Origin: Bradyrhizobium sp. CCGUVB1N3 | GTDB lineage: Bacteria; Pseudomonadota; Alphaproteobacteria; Rhizobiales; Xanthobacteraceae | Assembly (NCBI RefSeq): GCF_024199925.1 | Contig: NZ_JANADR010000001.1 | Coordinates: 1,550,001-1,614,000 of the forward strand | Direction: 5' to 3' | DNA: 64,000 nt | Shown: one piece after another, positions 36,721-46,784 of the stretch | Layout: the number at the start of each line of letters is the position of its first letter | Position numbering within the stretch: the first letter of the stretch is position 1 | Notes under the pieces: model-generated | What the model saw: only the letters and a program-made list of their open reading frames with translations | Database searches by the model: none | What the model was told of the DNA's origin: nothing | Position numbers and translations under genes: made by a program

Positions 36721-38922
36721 ATGAACCAGTGCCTACGCTCGCTTGCGTGTTTCGTCGCCATGGCTGCACTCGCGCTCGTCTCGACAGAGGCGGCGGCGAA
36801 AGGCCATCACAAGCAATCCGCTTTGAAGAAGACGCATGAGGCGAAGGCCGGCAAGCAGCGCAGCGCTGCGGCCGGCAAGCATCGCCACAGCAAGCATGCC
36901 GAAGCGAAACGGAAATCGAAGAAGCAGGACGAGGAACCGTCGGAGAAGCCGTCGCGGCCGCCGCTGACCGGCGATCTTGCTGCGCTGAAGGACGCGATCG
37001 ATCTGGCGCGCAAGGCCAAGACCGATGACGCCACCGCGGCCAGGAGCCGGATCGCCGATCCCGCCGGGCAAAAGCTCGCCGAATGGTTCATCCTGCGGCA
37101 CTCGGAGACCACCGCCGACTTCAACCGCTACGTCGCGTTCATTGCCGCCAATCCCGACTGGCCGAGCATCGCCTCGTTCCGCCGCCGCGCCGAGGCGCGG
37201 CTCTGGCAGGAGAGGAGCGATGCGGCCACCGTGCACAGATTCACCGCCGACCGGCCGCAGAGCGCCAAGGGCAAGTTCGCGCTCGCGCGCGTGCTGCTGA
37301 CCGAAGGCGATCGCGACGCCGCCGCAAGGCTCGTGCGTGACGCCTGGCGTGCGGAGGAATTGACCGAGCGCACTGAGAGCGACGCTTATGATGCGTTCCG
37401 CGATCTCCTGACCGCGGACGATCATCGCGCCCGCATGGACAAGAGGCTCGGCGCCAGAGAGTACGGCGCGGCGCGCCGCGCCGCAAAGCGTCTCGGCAGC
37501 GACGAACTCGCGATCGCGAAGGCCTGCGCCGCAGTCAGCGGCAAGGAGAACAAGGCCAAGGACTATCTGGAGGACGTGCCGGCGGATGCGCGTCGCGATC
37601 TCGGCTACACGCTGTGCCGCGCGCAATGGCATCTCCTGAAGGACCGCATCGACGATGCGGCGCAGGTCATCCTCGCAGCCTCTCCCGACACCATGGCGCT
37701 GCAGGACACCGATGCCTGGTGGCGCGAGCGCCGGCTCTTGGCGCGCAAGCTGCTCGACCAGGGCAAGTTCAGGACGGCCTACGACGTGGTGCGCACGGCC
37801 GCCGTGCCGGCGATGGAGGTCTACCGCGTCGACTATCACTTCATGTGCGGCTGGATTGCGCTGCGCTATCTCGACGATCCCAAGACGGCGCTGATGCATT
37901 TTGCCGCGATCGACGAAGGCTCCGCCAATCCGATCGCGCTGTCGCGGGGGCACTACTGGCGCGGCCGTGCGGCGGAAGTCCTGGGAGCAACCGCCGACGC
38001 GCTTCGAAGCTACCAGGCGGCCGCCCGCTATTCGACCGCCTATTACGGCCAGCTCGCACGCGCGAGGCTCGGCCTCGAGCGCATCGATCTGCGCGCGCCC
38101 TCACCCGTGCTCGCCTCGGACGCGGCCCAGCCTTCGGACGAGCGCGTGCGCGCGGCCGACATGCTCTACGAGGTCGGCGAACGCGACGTCGCCTTCTCCT
38201 TTGTCGCCGATCTTGCCGGAGAGAGCACCAACGTCGCCGCGCTCGAAGCGCTCGGCGAACTCACGGGCCGGCGCAACGACGCCCACGCGATGCTGGAGAT
38301 CGGCAAGCTGGCGCTTGCCCGCGGACTCGCGCTCGACCACTACGCCTTCCCGACCATCGGCATTCCCCCGCACAAGCAGGTCGCACCCGAGATCGAGACG
38401 AGCGTGATCTATTCGGTGGCGCGGACCGAGAGCGCATTCGACCAGCGCGACAAGTCGCCGGCCAACGCGGTCGGGCTGATGCAGGTCACGCCGGAGGCCG
38501 GGCGCGACACCGCAAAGCGGTTCGGCGTCACCTACGACTGGGACCGCATGGTCTCCGATCCCGTCTACAACACCCAGATGGGCGCGGCCGAGCTCAGCGC
38601 GTTGCTGTCGGAATATCGCGGCAACCAGATCATGACCTTCGCCGGCTACAACGCCGGTCGCGGCCGGGTCAGGGACTGGGTGCAGGCGCACGGCGATCCC
38701 CGCGACCCCAAGATCGATCCGGTCGACTGGGTCGAGCGCATTCCGCTGTCGGAGACGCGCAACTACGTTCAGCGTGTGATGGAGAACGTGCTGGTTTACC
38801 GCGCGCGGTTCGAGGGGTCCGGCGCGGTCGCGGCGAAATCCGACCAGCGCGTCGTGACGCAGGAGGTCCGCGCAAAGCCCGCGGCGGCGGCGACGCCTGC
38901 GAGCTTCACGGGCGCGGATTGA
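36721..38922 (+). CDS. slt: Soluble lytic murein transglycosylase
   Basis: Periplasmic enzyme cleaving the MurNAc-GlcNAc bond with 1,6-anhydro product formation. The 733-residue protein has a signal peptide (LRSLACFVAMAALALVSTEAAA), a basic Lys-rich linker (KGHHKQSALKKTHEAKAGK), a long alpha-helical doughnut domain, and a C-terminal SLT domain with the catalytic Glu in SVARTESAFDQRD. It continues ANAVGLMQVTPEAG, YNTQMGAAELSALLSEY and FAGYNAGRGRVRDWV. The ATG at 36721 is set by the signal peptide. It stands alone and is divergent from the cyclase. Confidence 0.92.
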   Translation: MNQCLRSLACFVAMAALALVSTEAAAKGHHKQSALKKTHEAKAGKQRSAAAGKHRHSKHAEAKRKSKKQDEEPSEKPSRPPLTGDLAALKDAIDLARKAKTDDATAARSRIADPAGQKLAEWFILRHSETTADFNRYVAFIAANPDWPSIASFRRRAEARLWQERSDAATVHRFTADRPQSAKGKFALARVLLTEGDRDAAARLVRDAWRAEELTERTESDAYDAFRDLLTADDHRARMDKRLGAREYGAARRAAKRLGSDELAIAKACAAVSGKENKAKDYLEDVPADARRDLGYTLCRAQWHLLKDRIDDAAQVILAASPDTMALQDTDAWWRERRLLARKLLDQGKFRTAYDVVRTAAVPAMEVYRVDYHFMCGWIALRYLDDPKTALMHFAAIDEGSANPIALSRGHYWRGRAAEVLGATADALRSYQAAARYSTAYYGQLARARLGLERIDLRAPSPVLASDAAQPSDERVRAADMLYEVGERDVAFSFVADLAGESTNVAALEALGELTGRRNDAHAMLEIGKLALARGLALDHYAFPTIGIPPHKQVAPEIETSVIYSVARTESAFDQRDKSPANAVGLMQVTPEAGRDTAKRFGVTYDWDRMVSDPVYNTQMGAAELSALLSEYRGNQIMTFAGYNAGRGRVRDWVQAHGDPRDPKIDPVDWVERIPLSETRNYVQRVMENVLVYRARFEGSGAVAAKSDQRVVTQEVRAKPAAAATPASFTGAD

Positions 38923-38939
38923 GGCGCGGATTGACCCGC

Positions 38940-38997
38940 AGTCTGACTTCTTGCGTTTGACTTCTTGCAGTCTAACTCTTGCAGTCTGACTCTTGGA
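38940..38997 (+). repeat. Four-copy 14-15 bp tandem repeat
   Basis: Consecutive units GTCTGACTTCTTGC, GTTTGACTTCTTGC, AGTCTAACTCTTGC and AGTCTGACTCTTGG follow the stop of the lytic transglycosylase. It is unlikely to be a coding tail because the gene's TGA is upstream. Confidence 0.8.
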
Positions 38998-39002
38998 GCC
39001 GT

Positions 39003-39074
39003 GGGTGGGTTAGCGAGCGTCGCCCACCACGATGTGGAGGGGGCGTGGTGGTTACGCCATCTGCTAACCCACCC
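39003..39074. repeat. Intergenic palindrome with GGGTGGGTTAGC arms
   Basis: GGGTGGGTTAGC at 39003-39014 pairs with GCTAACCCACCC at 39063-39074. It is of the type of short repetitive extragenic palindrome seen in Bradyrhizobium genomes, and may terminate the transglycosylase transcript. Confidence 0.75.
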
Positions 39075-39157
39075 TCGCTGGTCGACGCCCCCGGGGCTGG
39101 ACGAGGCGCCTCTCAGGTCTGGTGACTGCGGCCCCACGCGGGCTCAATTGCGCGGGC

Positions 39158-39535
39158 TCAATTGCATGGCTCGCTATCACCTCCTTCCGTCGCCATCAGG
39201 TCGTGAGCGCCCAAACATGCCTCGGTCAATGCTCGCGAGAAAGTCCACATCTGTATCGTAGAGCTCCAGCACGACACCGCCCCCAAGACCGCGAGGACTT
39301 CGACGGCGCGGCTGGCGACGGTCGCGATGTTCTCGGTCGCCCGCGTCCCGGTGAGGCCGGGCATCGCCCACTCCATCATCAGCGACGCGAGCTCGTTTCG
39401 GCGGTAGCAATCATGGTCGCAGTAGCGGCGCTGCGTCCGCGCATGCCGGATGTAGCCGGATTGGAGCGGCTGCGAGCAGGCGCTGCACGCGGCCTCGCGC
39501 GACGGCGGCTCGTGATTGACCACCACGAACTTCAT
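39158..39535 (-). CDS. Zinc-finger-like hypothetical protein 1
   Basis: A 125-residue product with an N-terminal finger CSACSQPLQSGYIRHARTQR followed by RYCDHDC, giving Cys-x2-Cys-x18-Cys-x3-Cys. The identical spacing occurs in the upstream neighbour (39532-39726). Start and upstream stop overlap as ATGA (39532-39535), indicating translational coupling. The C-terminal 80 residues (helical, with SLMMEWAMPGLTG) have no recognised family and could be a poorly conserved extension. Function unknown; the metal-site geometry is inferred from the cysteines. Confidence 0.6.
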   Translation of the reverse strand: MKFVVVNHEPPSREAACSACSQPLQSGYIRHARTQRRYCDHDCYRRNELASLMMEWAMPGLTGTRATENIATVASRAVEVLAVLGAVSCWSSTIQMWTFSRALTEACLGAHDLMATEGGDSEPCN

Positions 39536-39726
39536 GACGCCGCCCTCGCGCGCTCCGGCCGCTCCGCCGCAGCCTCACGAAACAGCGCGTAGCATTCATA
39601 GTCGCAATAGGGCAGATGCGTCCCGATCTCGCGCAGATAGCTGCCGCCGATGCGCTCCAGGCACTGCAAGCACCAGGTTTGCCGGAACGGGGTCCTGTCG
39701 TTCACCAAGACGAAGGCGAACCTCAT
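39532..39726 (-). CDS. Zinc-finger-like hypothetical protein 2
   Basis: A 64-residue protein MRFAFVLVNDRTPFRQTW..., with CLQCLERIGGSYLREIGTHL followed by PYCDYEC, that is Cys-x2-Cys-x18-Cys-x3-Cys. The N-terminal strand FAFVLVNDRTPF parallels KFVVVNHEPP of the next gene, so the two are tandem paralogues. It is coupled on both sides by ATGA overlaps: its start overlaps the stop of the exported protein upstream, and its stop overlaps the next start. Function unknown. Confidence 0.65.
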   Translation of the reverse strand: MRFAFVLVNDRTPFRQTWCLQCLERIGGSYLREIGTHLPYCDYECYALFREAAAERPERARAAS

Positions 39727-40118
39727 GTGGCACCTCCCAATGCGAAGCAGTAGACGGTATCCAGCGGAGAAAGCGCGGGAGGCGGCGCGCAGAGATGGTT
39801 GCGGCCATCGGGGTTGTCCCTGTTGCGTTCCACCTTCTGGGCGGGGACCGGGATATATTTGCCGTCTTCCCTGCGCCGCGCATAAAGCTTGCCGTCTTCG
39901 TACCTGATGTCGGTCGGGTAGCAGTCCGCGCTGTTGCAGCAGCTGAGCGCCGGGTTATCCGGCATGTGCCAGGTCGAATAGAACTTTTCGTGCAGAGCCT
40001 GATCCTGAGGAGGATGCTGGCGATGGACAGCACCTTGCCCAACCTCCTGCGCCTGGACCGCAGCTGTGAGGCCAAGGAGGAGAAAGCCCGATAAGAGGAG
40101 CTTGCACGATGGGTTCAC
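39723..40118 (-). CDS. Exported Cys-containing hypothetical protein heading the zinc-finger operon
   Basis: A 131-residue protein with signal peptide MNPSCKLLLSGFLLLGLTA, cleavage near AVQAQE. The mature part has FYSTWHMPDNPALSCCNSAD and CYPTDIRYEDGKLYARR, then RNHLCAPPP and a final YCFALGG. Paired cysteines suggest a disulfide-stabilised periplasmic domain. I recall close homologues as conserved hypothetical proteins in Bradyrhizobium. It is the first gene of a three-gene unit linked by ATGA overlaps. Function unknown. Confidence 0.7.
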   Translation of the reverse strand: MNPSCKLLLSGFLLLGLTAAVQAQEVGQGAVHRQHPPQDQALHEKFYSTWHMPDNPALSCCNSADCYPTDIRYEDGKLYARRREDGKYIPVPAQKVERNRDNPDGRNHLCAPPPALSPLDTVYCFALGGAT

Positions 40119-40166
40119 ACGCAGCCTCCAGGATCAGAATTCCTTGCCGACCTCGCCGGCTAAACC

Positions 40167-40355
40167 TTACGCCACTTGAGCGCGAAACAACCAACGGCGG
40201 TCGCGATCGCTGCGCGCACGGAAACGATCGAGGCACTTCTTGGAACAGAGCGCAGTTCGCCAGGAATAGTATCGGATCAAGCCAAACTGCCTGTTACAAA
40301 CGGCACAGCCGTGGTCTGACGGACGACGCTCAGACTGATCGGACCTGTCGCACAT
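40167..40355 (-). CDS. Zinc-finger-like hypothetical protein 3
   Basis: A 62-residue basic protein containing CAVCNRQFGLIRYYSWRTAL followed by CSKKCLDRFRARSDRD: Cys-x2-Cys-x16-Cys-x3-Cys, nearly the spacing of the two fingers encoded just downstream. The Arg-rich tail could bind nucleic acid. The exact start is uncertain, but the finger region and GC-biased third positions support coding. It lies 48 bp upstream of the exported-protein gene on the same strand. Confidence 0.55.
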   Translation of the reverse strand: MCDRSDQSERRPSDHGCAVCNRQFGLIRYYSWRTALCSKKCLDRFRARSDRDRRWLFRAQVA

Positions 40356-40865
40356 TGTTCTCTCCCTCGTTCGTTGACCTACTCTTTTCCCTCGATATCG
40401 GGCGCGTACTGGATCTCGGGAATGTGTCTCGTCATCACAGCGCGCTCAGATGGCGGGCTGGTTCTGTTGCGATCGCCGCAATTGGCCGTGCAATCGATTC
40501 TGTCCGAATGGTCATGAGGCTAATCCGTCAGCAACGACGTGCTCAATTGTACGGAAGTAAATGACCGACATGACTAAGGATGGGCGAGCTATACCTAGGT
40601 TTGTCCCGTAGTTGCCCGGGGCCTCGGACGGGCATTTTCGCAACGGGACGGCGCACGATGCGCCGGTTGCACGGCTTCCGCGCATCCTGGTCAGCTCAGC
40701 CGCGCTTGGGTTCGCGGCGACGAACAGCAGCATGACAAGCCGCAAGTCCGAAAGCGGCACGTCGCCCCGTCGCCATCGACCCGACTTTGGTCGGGGGGAA
40801 TTGCCGATAGTGTTGCAACGTGTTCTACTTGCATTCACCGCAGAGATGAGCCGGGACCGTCTGCG
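40356..40865. other. Gene-free stretch upstream of the PAS kinase
   Basis: About 510 bp. Frames on both strands lack recognisable content. An AT-richer part around 40340-40400 and 40540-40600 could hold the kinase promoter. No palindrome or tRNA was noticed. Confidence 0.4.
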
Positions 40866-43130
40866 ATGAAGCCTGGCCAGATAGCAAAGATTTGGAAGTC
40901 AGCCGCGCAATTCGTCTGCGGTTGCGTCGTGCTGGCGCTGGTGACCGCGGCCTGTTTCTTCCTGCAGATCGGGCTCGCCGCGACCGCGTTGTGCTATCTC
41001 GTGGTGATCCTGCTGTTCGCACTCGCGGACAGTTTCCTGGCCTCCGGTCTCCTCACTCTCCTCGCCGTCGCCGCGCTCGACTTTTTCTCTGCCCCGCCCC
41101 TCTTTGATTTCCGCATCTCCCATCCTCAGGATCGCCTGGTGATCGCTCCGTTCCTTCTCGCATGCCTGATCGGGTCGGGGTTGATCCAGCAGGCCCGCAG
41201 CGAACGGCGAGCTGTCCCCATCAAGCCAGGCCTTAAATTCAGCGACGCCGATTTGCGCGAAGCGGTGAAGCAATGGCAGCAAGTCTTCGAGCACAACCCG
41301 GTCATGTATTTCATGGTCGATCCGGCCGGAACCGTGCTGAACGTAAACACGTTCGGCGCCGCGCAACTGGGCTATGCGGCAGCGGAGCTGATCGGCCAAT
41401 CGGTGCTCGGGGTGTTCTTCGAGGAAGACCGCGGCTTCGTCCGCCAGTGCGTTGCGCTGTGCCTTGGGACCGTCGGTCAGTCGCACACCTGGGAAATCCG
41501 GAAAGTGCGCAAGGACGGCTCGGTCCTGTGGGTACGCGAGAACGCCAAGGCCATGCTGCAGAGCGATGGCAAGCAGGTCGTGCTGGTCGCCTGCGAGAAC
41601 ATCACCGAGCGCAAGGAAGCGGAGAATGCGCTGCGACAGAGCGAGGCTTACCTCGCGCAGGCCCAGGAATTGAGCCATACCGGCAGCTTCGGCTGGAAGG
41701 CCGCGACCGGCGATATCTCCTGGTCGAAGGAAACGTATCGCATCTTCCAATGCGACGATGCCGAGAAGCCCACGATCCCATTCATGCTCCAGCGTATCCA
41801 TCCCGACGACAGGCTCGCGGTGCGGCGAACCACGGGGCATGCGATGCGGGAGGGTTGCGATTACGATCACGAATACCGGCTCGTGATGCCCGACGGCGCC
41901 GTGAAACATGTCCGCGCGGTGGCCCGCGCCACGCGAGATGCCGGCGGCCACGTCGAGTTCGTTGGCTCGGTGAGTGATATCACACCGGCCAAGGAAGCAG
42001 AGCGACGACTCCGCGAAAGCGAGCAGCGCTTCCGCGACTATGCCGAAACTGCGTCCGACTGGTTCTGGGAGACCGGGCCGGACCACCGCGTCACCCGCGT
42101 CTCTGAACATCCTGAAACGGTCGGCATGGCCCCTTTCTGGGCGGTCGGGCTCACACGCTGGGACATTGCTCCTGACTCCGAGCTCGAACCGGAGAAGTGG
42201 CAACAGCATCGCGCGGCACTCGACGCCCACGTTCCGTTTCGCGACCTCGTGTACCGCAGCAAAGACCGAAATGGACAACCGACGTATGTTTGCACCAGCG
42301 GCAAGCCGTTCTTCGATACCGACGGCAACTTCCTCGGCTATCGTGGCGTTTGCACGGATGTGACCGCAGCAACCCGCGCCGACCAGGCCGAACAGGCACT
42401 CCGCAAGGCGCAAGCCGAGCTCGCCCATGTGACGCGCGTCACGACGCTCGGCGAGCTGACCGCCTCGATTGCTCACGAACTCAACCAGCCCCTCGCCGCC
42501 GTGATGGCCAACGCCGACGCGTGCATCGGTTGGCTGGAGCGCAGCTCACCCGATCTGAAAGGGGCACGCCGCTCGGTGGAGTGGATCATCGAGGATTGCA
42601 ACCGCGCCAGTGAGGTGATCCGTCACGTCCGGGCACTTGCCAAGAGAACCGATATCGAGATGGTCCCGCTCGACGTCAATCGGGTCGTTCGCGAGGCGGT
42701 CGCGCTCGTTCAGCGCGAGATGGCCACCCACGCCGTATCGGTGCGAATGGAATTGAGATCCGAGCTGCCGAATATTTTCGGCGACCGAATCCAGTTACAG
42801 CAGGTGCTGATCAACCTGATCATGAATGGAATCGAAGCCATGGAAGGCGTCAGGGACCGCCCGCGGGAGCTGGTGATCCGCTCCGATCCGGACGAAAACG
42901 GATCAGTGCTGGTGAGCGTGACGGATCGTGGGGTCGGTATTTCCGCCGATGCGATTGATCGCATGTTCACACCGTTCTTCACTACCAAATCCAGCGGCTT
43001 GGGCATGGGACTCTCGATCTGCCGTTCCATCATCGAGGCCCACGGCGGACGACTTTCGGCCTCGCCCAATCCGGGGTGCGGCGCGACGTTTCAGATCACC
43101 CTGCCCTCGCATCAGGAGCAAGCGTCGTGA
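40866..43130 (+). CDS. PAS-domain sensor histidine kinase with DUF4118-like membrane domain
   Basis: A 754-residue sensor. The N-terminal four-TM region with [19 protein letters not shown] is typical of the KdpD/DUF4118 segment. Three PAS domains follow (near 140-255, 265-390 and 395-505), ending at [25 protein letters not shown] and [16 protein letters not shown]. The HisKA domain is of the NodV/FixL-like group: [20 protein letters not shown], His537 in [12 protein letters not shown]. The ATPase domain has [19 protein letters not shown] and [14 protein letters not shown]. Its stop overlaps the GTG of the partner regulator. Confidence 0.93.
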   Translation: MKPGQIAKIWKSAAQFVCGCVVLALVTAACFFLQIGLAATALCYLVVILLFALADSFLASGLLTLLAVAALDFFSAPPLFDFRISHPQDRLVIAPFLLACLIGSGLIQQARSERRAVPIKPGLKFSDADLREAVKQWQQVFEHNPVMYFMVDPAGTVLNVNTFGAAQLGYAAAELIGQSVLGVFFEEDRGFVRQCVALCLGTVGQSHTWEIRKVRKDGSVLWVRENAKAMLQSDGKQVVLVACENITERKEAENALRQSEAYLAQAQELSHTGSFGWKAATGDISWSKETYRIFQCDDAEKPTIPFMLQRIHPDDRLAVRRTTGHAMREGCDYDHEYRLVMPDGAVKHVRAVARATRDAGGHVEFVGSVSDITPAKEAERRLRESEQRFRDYAETASDWFWETGPDHRVTRVSEHPETVGMAPFWAVGLTRWDIAPDSELEPEKWQQHRAALDAHVPFRDLVYRSKDRNGQPTYVCTSGKPFFDTDGNFLGYRGVCTDVTAATRADQAEQALRKAQAELAHVTRVTTLGELTASIAHELNQPLAAVMANADACIGWLERSSPDLKGARRSVEWIIEDCNRASEVIRHVRALAKRTDIEMVPLDVNRVVREAVALVQREMATHAVSVRMELRSELPNIFGDRIQLQQVLINLIMNGIEAMEGVRDRPRELVIRSDPDENGSVLVSVTDRGVGISADAIDRMFTPFFTTKSSGLGMGLSICRSIIEAHGGRLSASPNPGCGATFQITLPSHQEQAS

Positions 43131-43798
43131 CCGAGCGCCCCAAGCCTTCCTTGCCGCAGACGGGCAACGACGAGCCGATCGTCCTCGTCGTCGACGATGA
43201 CCCGTCGGTGCGCCGGGCGCTTATCAATCTCTTTGAATCGGTCGGTCTCAAGGTCGCAGCCTTCGGCTCGGCGCCGGAGATCCTGCAAAGCAAGCCGCCG
43301 GAGGTCCCCAGCTGTCTGGTGCTCGACATCCGCCTGCCAGGACTGAGCGGCCTCGACCTGCAGGCCGATCTCGCCAAGGCGAACATCCACACGCCCATCA
43401 TCTTCATCACCGGCCATGGTGATATTCCCATGACCGTCCGGGCCATGAAGAGTGGCGCGGTCGACTTCCTGACCAAACCGGTGCGCGACCAGGACATGCT
43501 GGACGCGGTCCAGGCCGCGATCGAGCGCGATCGCAAGCGCCGCGAGATCGAGAAAACGGTGTCGAACGTCAGGTCCCGCTTCGAGTCCCTCACCCCGCGG
43601 GAACGGGACGTGCTGTCCCTGGTGGCGTCTGGCATGATGAACAAGCACGTGGCCGCCGAGTTGGGATTGGCCGAAATCACCGTCAAGATCTATCGCGGCC
43701 AAATCATGCGGAAGATGGGTGCCAAGTCCCTGGCCGAGCTGGTGAAAATGAACGAGGCGCTCGGGATTCAGCACGCCAAGCGGGACGAACAAACCTAA
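43127..43798 (+). CDS. FixJ/NodW-type response regulator
   Basis: A 223-residue regulator with an N-terminal receiver (acidic pocket [10 protein letters not shown], phospho-Asp67 in [12 protein letters not shown], Thr in [10 protein letters not shown], Lys in FLTKPV). A LuxR-type HTH follows: [20 protein letters not shown] and [20 protein letters not shown]. The GTG start at 43127 overlaps the kinase stop (GTGA), giving tight coupling and a clear cognate pair. NodW/NwsB-like regulators of Bradyrhizobium share the AEITVK helix. The target genes are not evident. Confidence 0.9.
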   Translation: MTERPKPSLPQTGNDEPIVLVVDDDPSVRRALINLFESVGLKVAAFGSAPEILQSKPPEVPSCLVLDIRLPGLSGLDLQADLAKANIHTPIIFITGHGDIPMTVRAMKSGAVDFLTKPVRDQDMLDAVQAAIERDRKRREIEKTVSNVRSRFESLTPRERDVLSLVASGMMNKHVAAELGLAEITVKIYRGQIMRKMGAKSLAELVKMNEALGIQHAKRDEQT

Positions 43799-43814
43799 GT
43801 ATGAGTTCCAAATT

Positions 43815-44267
43815 TTGCTTGATCGGCCCACCTTGGCTCCCGGCCGCCGTACAACGGCAAGCAGCTCGGGAGCGGACATCTTGTCAGCGCCTTCAGTGAT
43901 TTCGGTGCTCGACGATGATCCCTATGTGCGGGCTGCGATCGACAATCTTCTGGCGTCGCGCGGATACGTCGTCCACACATTCGCCTCGGCCGAAGAGTTC
44001 TTGAGCTCGTCCGACCTGAACGGCGCCAGCTGCGTGATCGCGGACGTGCAGATGCCGGTCATGAGCGGGATCGACCTGTTGATGCAGATGCGTACCCGGG
44101 GCTCGGCCACGCCGTTCATATTCACGACGGCCTTTCCGGATGAGAGCGTGCGCGCACGTGCACTGAGGGCCGGCGCACTCTGCTTCCTTGGCAAGCCGTT
44201 CGCGACCTCGGAGCTGATGCAATGCCTGGAGATGGCGCTGAGGGGACGCGGGGACGCCACGGCGTAA
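43815..44267 (+). CDS. Single-domain response regulator receiver
   Basis: A stand-alone receiver domain of about 125 residues: VISVLDDDPYVRAAI, phospho-Asp in CVIADVQMPVMSGIDLL, Thr-Thr in PFIFTTAFPDE and Lys in CFLGKPFATSEL. There is no output domain. The start is unclear: the frame is open to an ATG at 43815, but the leader before SAPSVISVLDD is poorly receiver-like, and a TTG just upstream of it is possible. It lies 16 bp or more after the NodW-type gene, so it is likely a third member of the phosphorelay, perhaps a phosphate sink. Confidence 0.85.
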   Translation: MLDRPTLAPGRRTTASSSGADILSAPSVISVLDDDPYVRAAIDNLLASRGYVVHTFASAEEFLSSSDLNGASCVIADVQMPVMSGIDLLMQMRTRGSATPFIFTTAFPDESVRARALRAGALCFLGKPFATSELMQCLEMALRGRGDATA

Positions 44268-44289
44268 TGCCGTACGCGTGAGCCCCGTT

Positions 44290-45261
44290 TCAATCCACCT
44301 TGATGTCGGCCGCCTTGATGATCGGCCACCATTTGGCGATCTCGGCCTTCTGCCGCGCACCGAGCGCTTCAGGGGTGAGCTGGTCCTGCGGCGGCATTTC
44401 GAGGCCTAGATTTTCCATCTGCTTCTTCACGGCGGCATTACCGAGCGCTTCCACCACCGCGGCGTTGAGCCGCGACACGATCTCCTGCGGCGTGCCCTTG
44501 GGCACCCATAGGCCGGACCACAGCGTCATCTGAAAGCCTTTCAGTCCGGCCTCATCGGCGGTCGGGATTTCGGGCGCGGACGCCAGGCGCTTGTCGTCGC
44601 TGATCGCGTAGGCACGGATGGTGCCGGCGCGAACCTGGTTGATGGAGTTGGAGGTCTGGTCGACGATGATGTCGATCTGGCCGGCGATGAGGTCGTTCAG
44701 TGCCGGCCCCGTGCCGCGATAGGGTACATATTGCAGCTTGATGCCGGAGACGCTCTCGAAATAAACGCCGGCGATGTGGCTGCCGGAGCCCACACCGGCC
44801 GTGCCCGCGGTCGCGGGTGCGGGGCGAGACTTGAGCCAGGCGAGCAGCTCTTTCAGCGACGTCGCAGGCACGGCGTTCTTGCTGACGACGATCATGGGGT
44901 TGCTCGGCAGCAGCACCACCGGCTGGAGATCGGCGACGAGATCGTAAGGGAGCTTGTAGACCGCGCCGTTGGCGACGTGCGTGCCAAGATGGCCGAAGGA
45001 GATGGTGTAGCCGTCGGGAGCCGAATGCACCGCGCGCCCCACCCCGATCGAGCCGCCGGCGCCGGTAACGTTCTCGACCACCACGGCCTGGCCAAGGCTC
45101 GCCCGCATGTGCTCGGCAAGCACGCGCGCCATCGCGTCCGAAGGCCCGCCGGCCGCGAACGGCACGATGATGGTGATGGGGCGCGAGGGATAGGTGTCGG
45201 CGCGCGCGGTGCCGGCAAGAGCGAGGATAGTGATCAGCGCAGCCCAGATCGTCTTTCGCAT
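44290..45261 (-). CDS. Bug-type tripartite tricarboxylate transporter substrate-binding protein
   Basis: A periplasmic solute-binding protein of 323 residues in the TctC/Bug family. The signal peptide is MRKTIWAALITILALAGTARA. The family motifs are YPSRPITIIVPFAAGGPSD, VVENVTGAGGSIG, GYTISFGHLGTH, YVPYRGTGPALNDLIAGQID and WSGLWVPKGTPQEIV. Such proteins bind small carboxylates or related ligands; no tctAB membrane genes adjoin, which is usual for the many orphan Bug proteins. The ATG at 45261 is set by the signal peptide. It converges with nothing and follows thrC on the same strand. Confidence 0.9.
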   Translation of the reverse strand: MRKTIWAALITILALAGTARADTYPSRPITIIVPFAAGGPSDAMARVLAEHMRASLGQAVVVENVTGAGGSIGVGRAVHSAPDGYTISFGHLGTHVANGAVYKLPYDLVADLQPVVLLPSNPMIVVSKNAVPATSLKELLAWLKSRPAPATAGTAGVGSGSHIAGVYFESVSGIKLQYVPYRGTGPALNDLIAGQIDIIVDQTSNSINQVRAGTIRAYAISDDKRLASAPEIPTADEAGLKGFQMTLWSGLWVPKGTPQEIVSRLNAAVVEALGNAAVKKQMENLGLEMPPQDQLTPEALGARQKAEIAKWWPIIKAADIKVD

Positions 45262-45284
45262 CTGCGTCTCTCCCGGCGGCATTT

Positions 45285-45320
45285 CTGATCACCTCTCCCC
45301 GTTGCGGGAGAGGGAGAACT
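45285..45320. terminator. Hairpin downstream of threonine synthase
   Basis: CCTCTCCCC-GTT-GCGGGAGAGG around 45292-45314 forms a strong stem between thrC and the Bug gene. It is of a common rhizobial intergenic palindrome type, and no poly-T tract follows on either strand, so terminator function is inferred. Confidence 0.5.
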
Positions 45321-45350
45321 ACGAGCTCGCGAGCGACCTTCCTGCTCGCG

Positions 45351-46592
<1,242 letters not shown>

Positions 46593-46638
46593 GGGTTTGT
46601 CCCTCTTGTTGTTTTCTTCAGTTCGTTCTCACACTCGT

Positions 46639-46762
46639 TACCCTGAGAAGGCCGCGAAGCGGCCGTCTCGAAGGGCGACGAGCCCCGCTGCTACATCTCG
46701 GCCGTTCATCCTTCGAGGCTCGCTTCGCGAGCACCTCCAGCGACAAACGGCTTCGCCGTTTG
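46639..46762. repeat. Rhizobial-type intergenic palindrome between lpd and thrC
   Basis: Begins CCCTGAGAAGGCCGCGAAGC and GGCCGTCTCGAAGG and ends ATCCTTCGAGGCTCGCTTCG. Further copies of this family are at 56298-56405 and 58711-58853. A small hairpin AAACGGC-TTC-GCCGTTT at 46745-46761 sits just after the lpd stop and may terminate that transcript. Confidence 0.75.
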
Positions 46763-46784
46763 CGCGGGGGTGACGGAATGGGGA

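Noticed and set aside
40512..40869. Short frames on both strands upstream of the PAS kinase
   Set aside because: No recognisable motif, no ribosome-binding site, and composition unlike the neighbouring genes.
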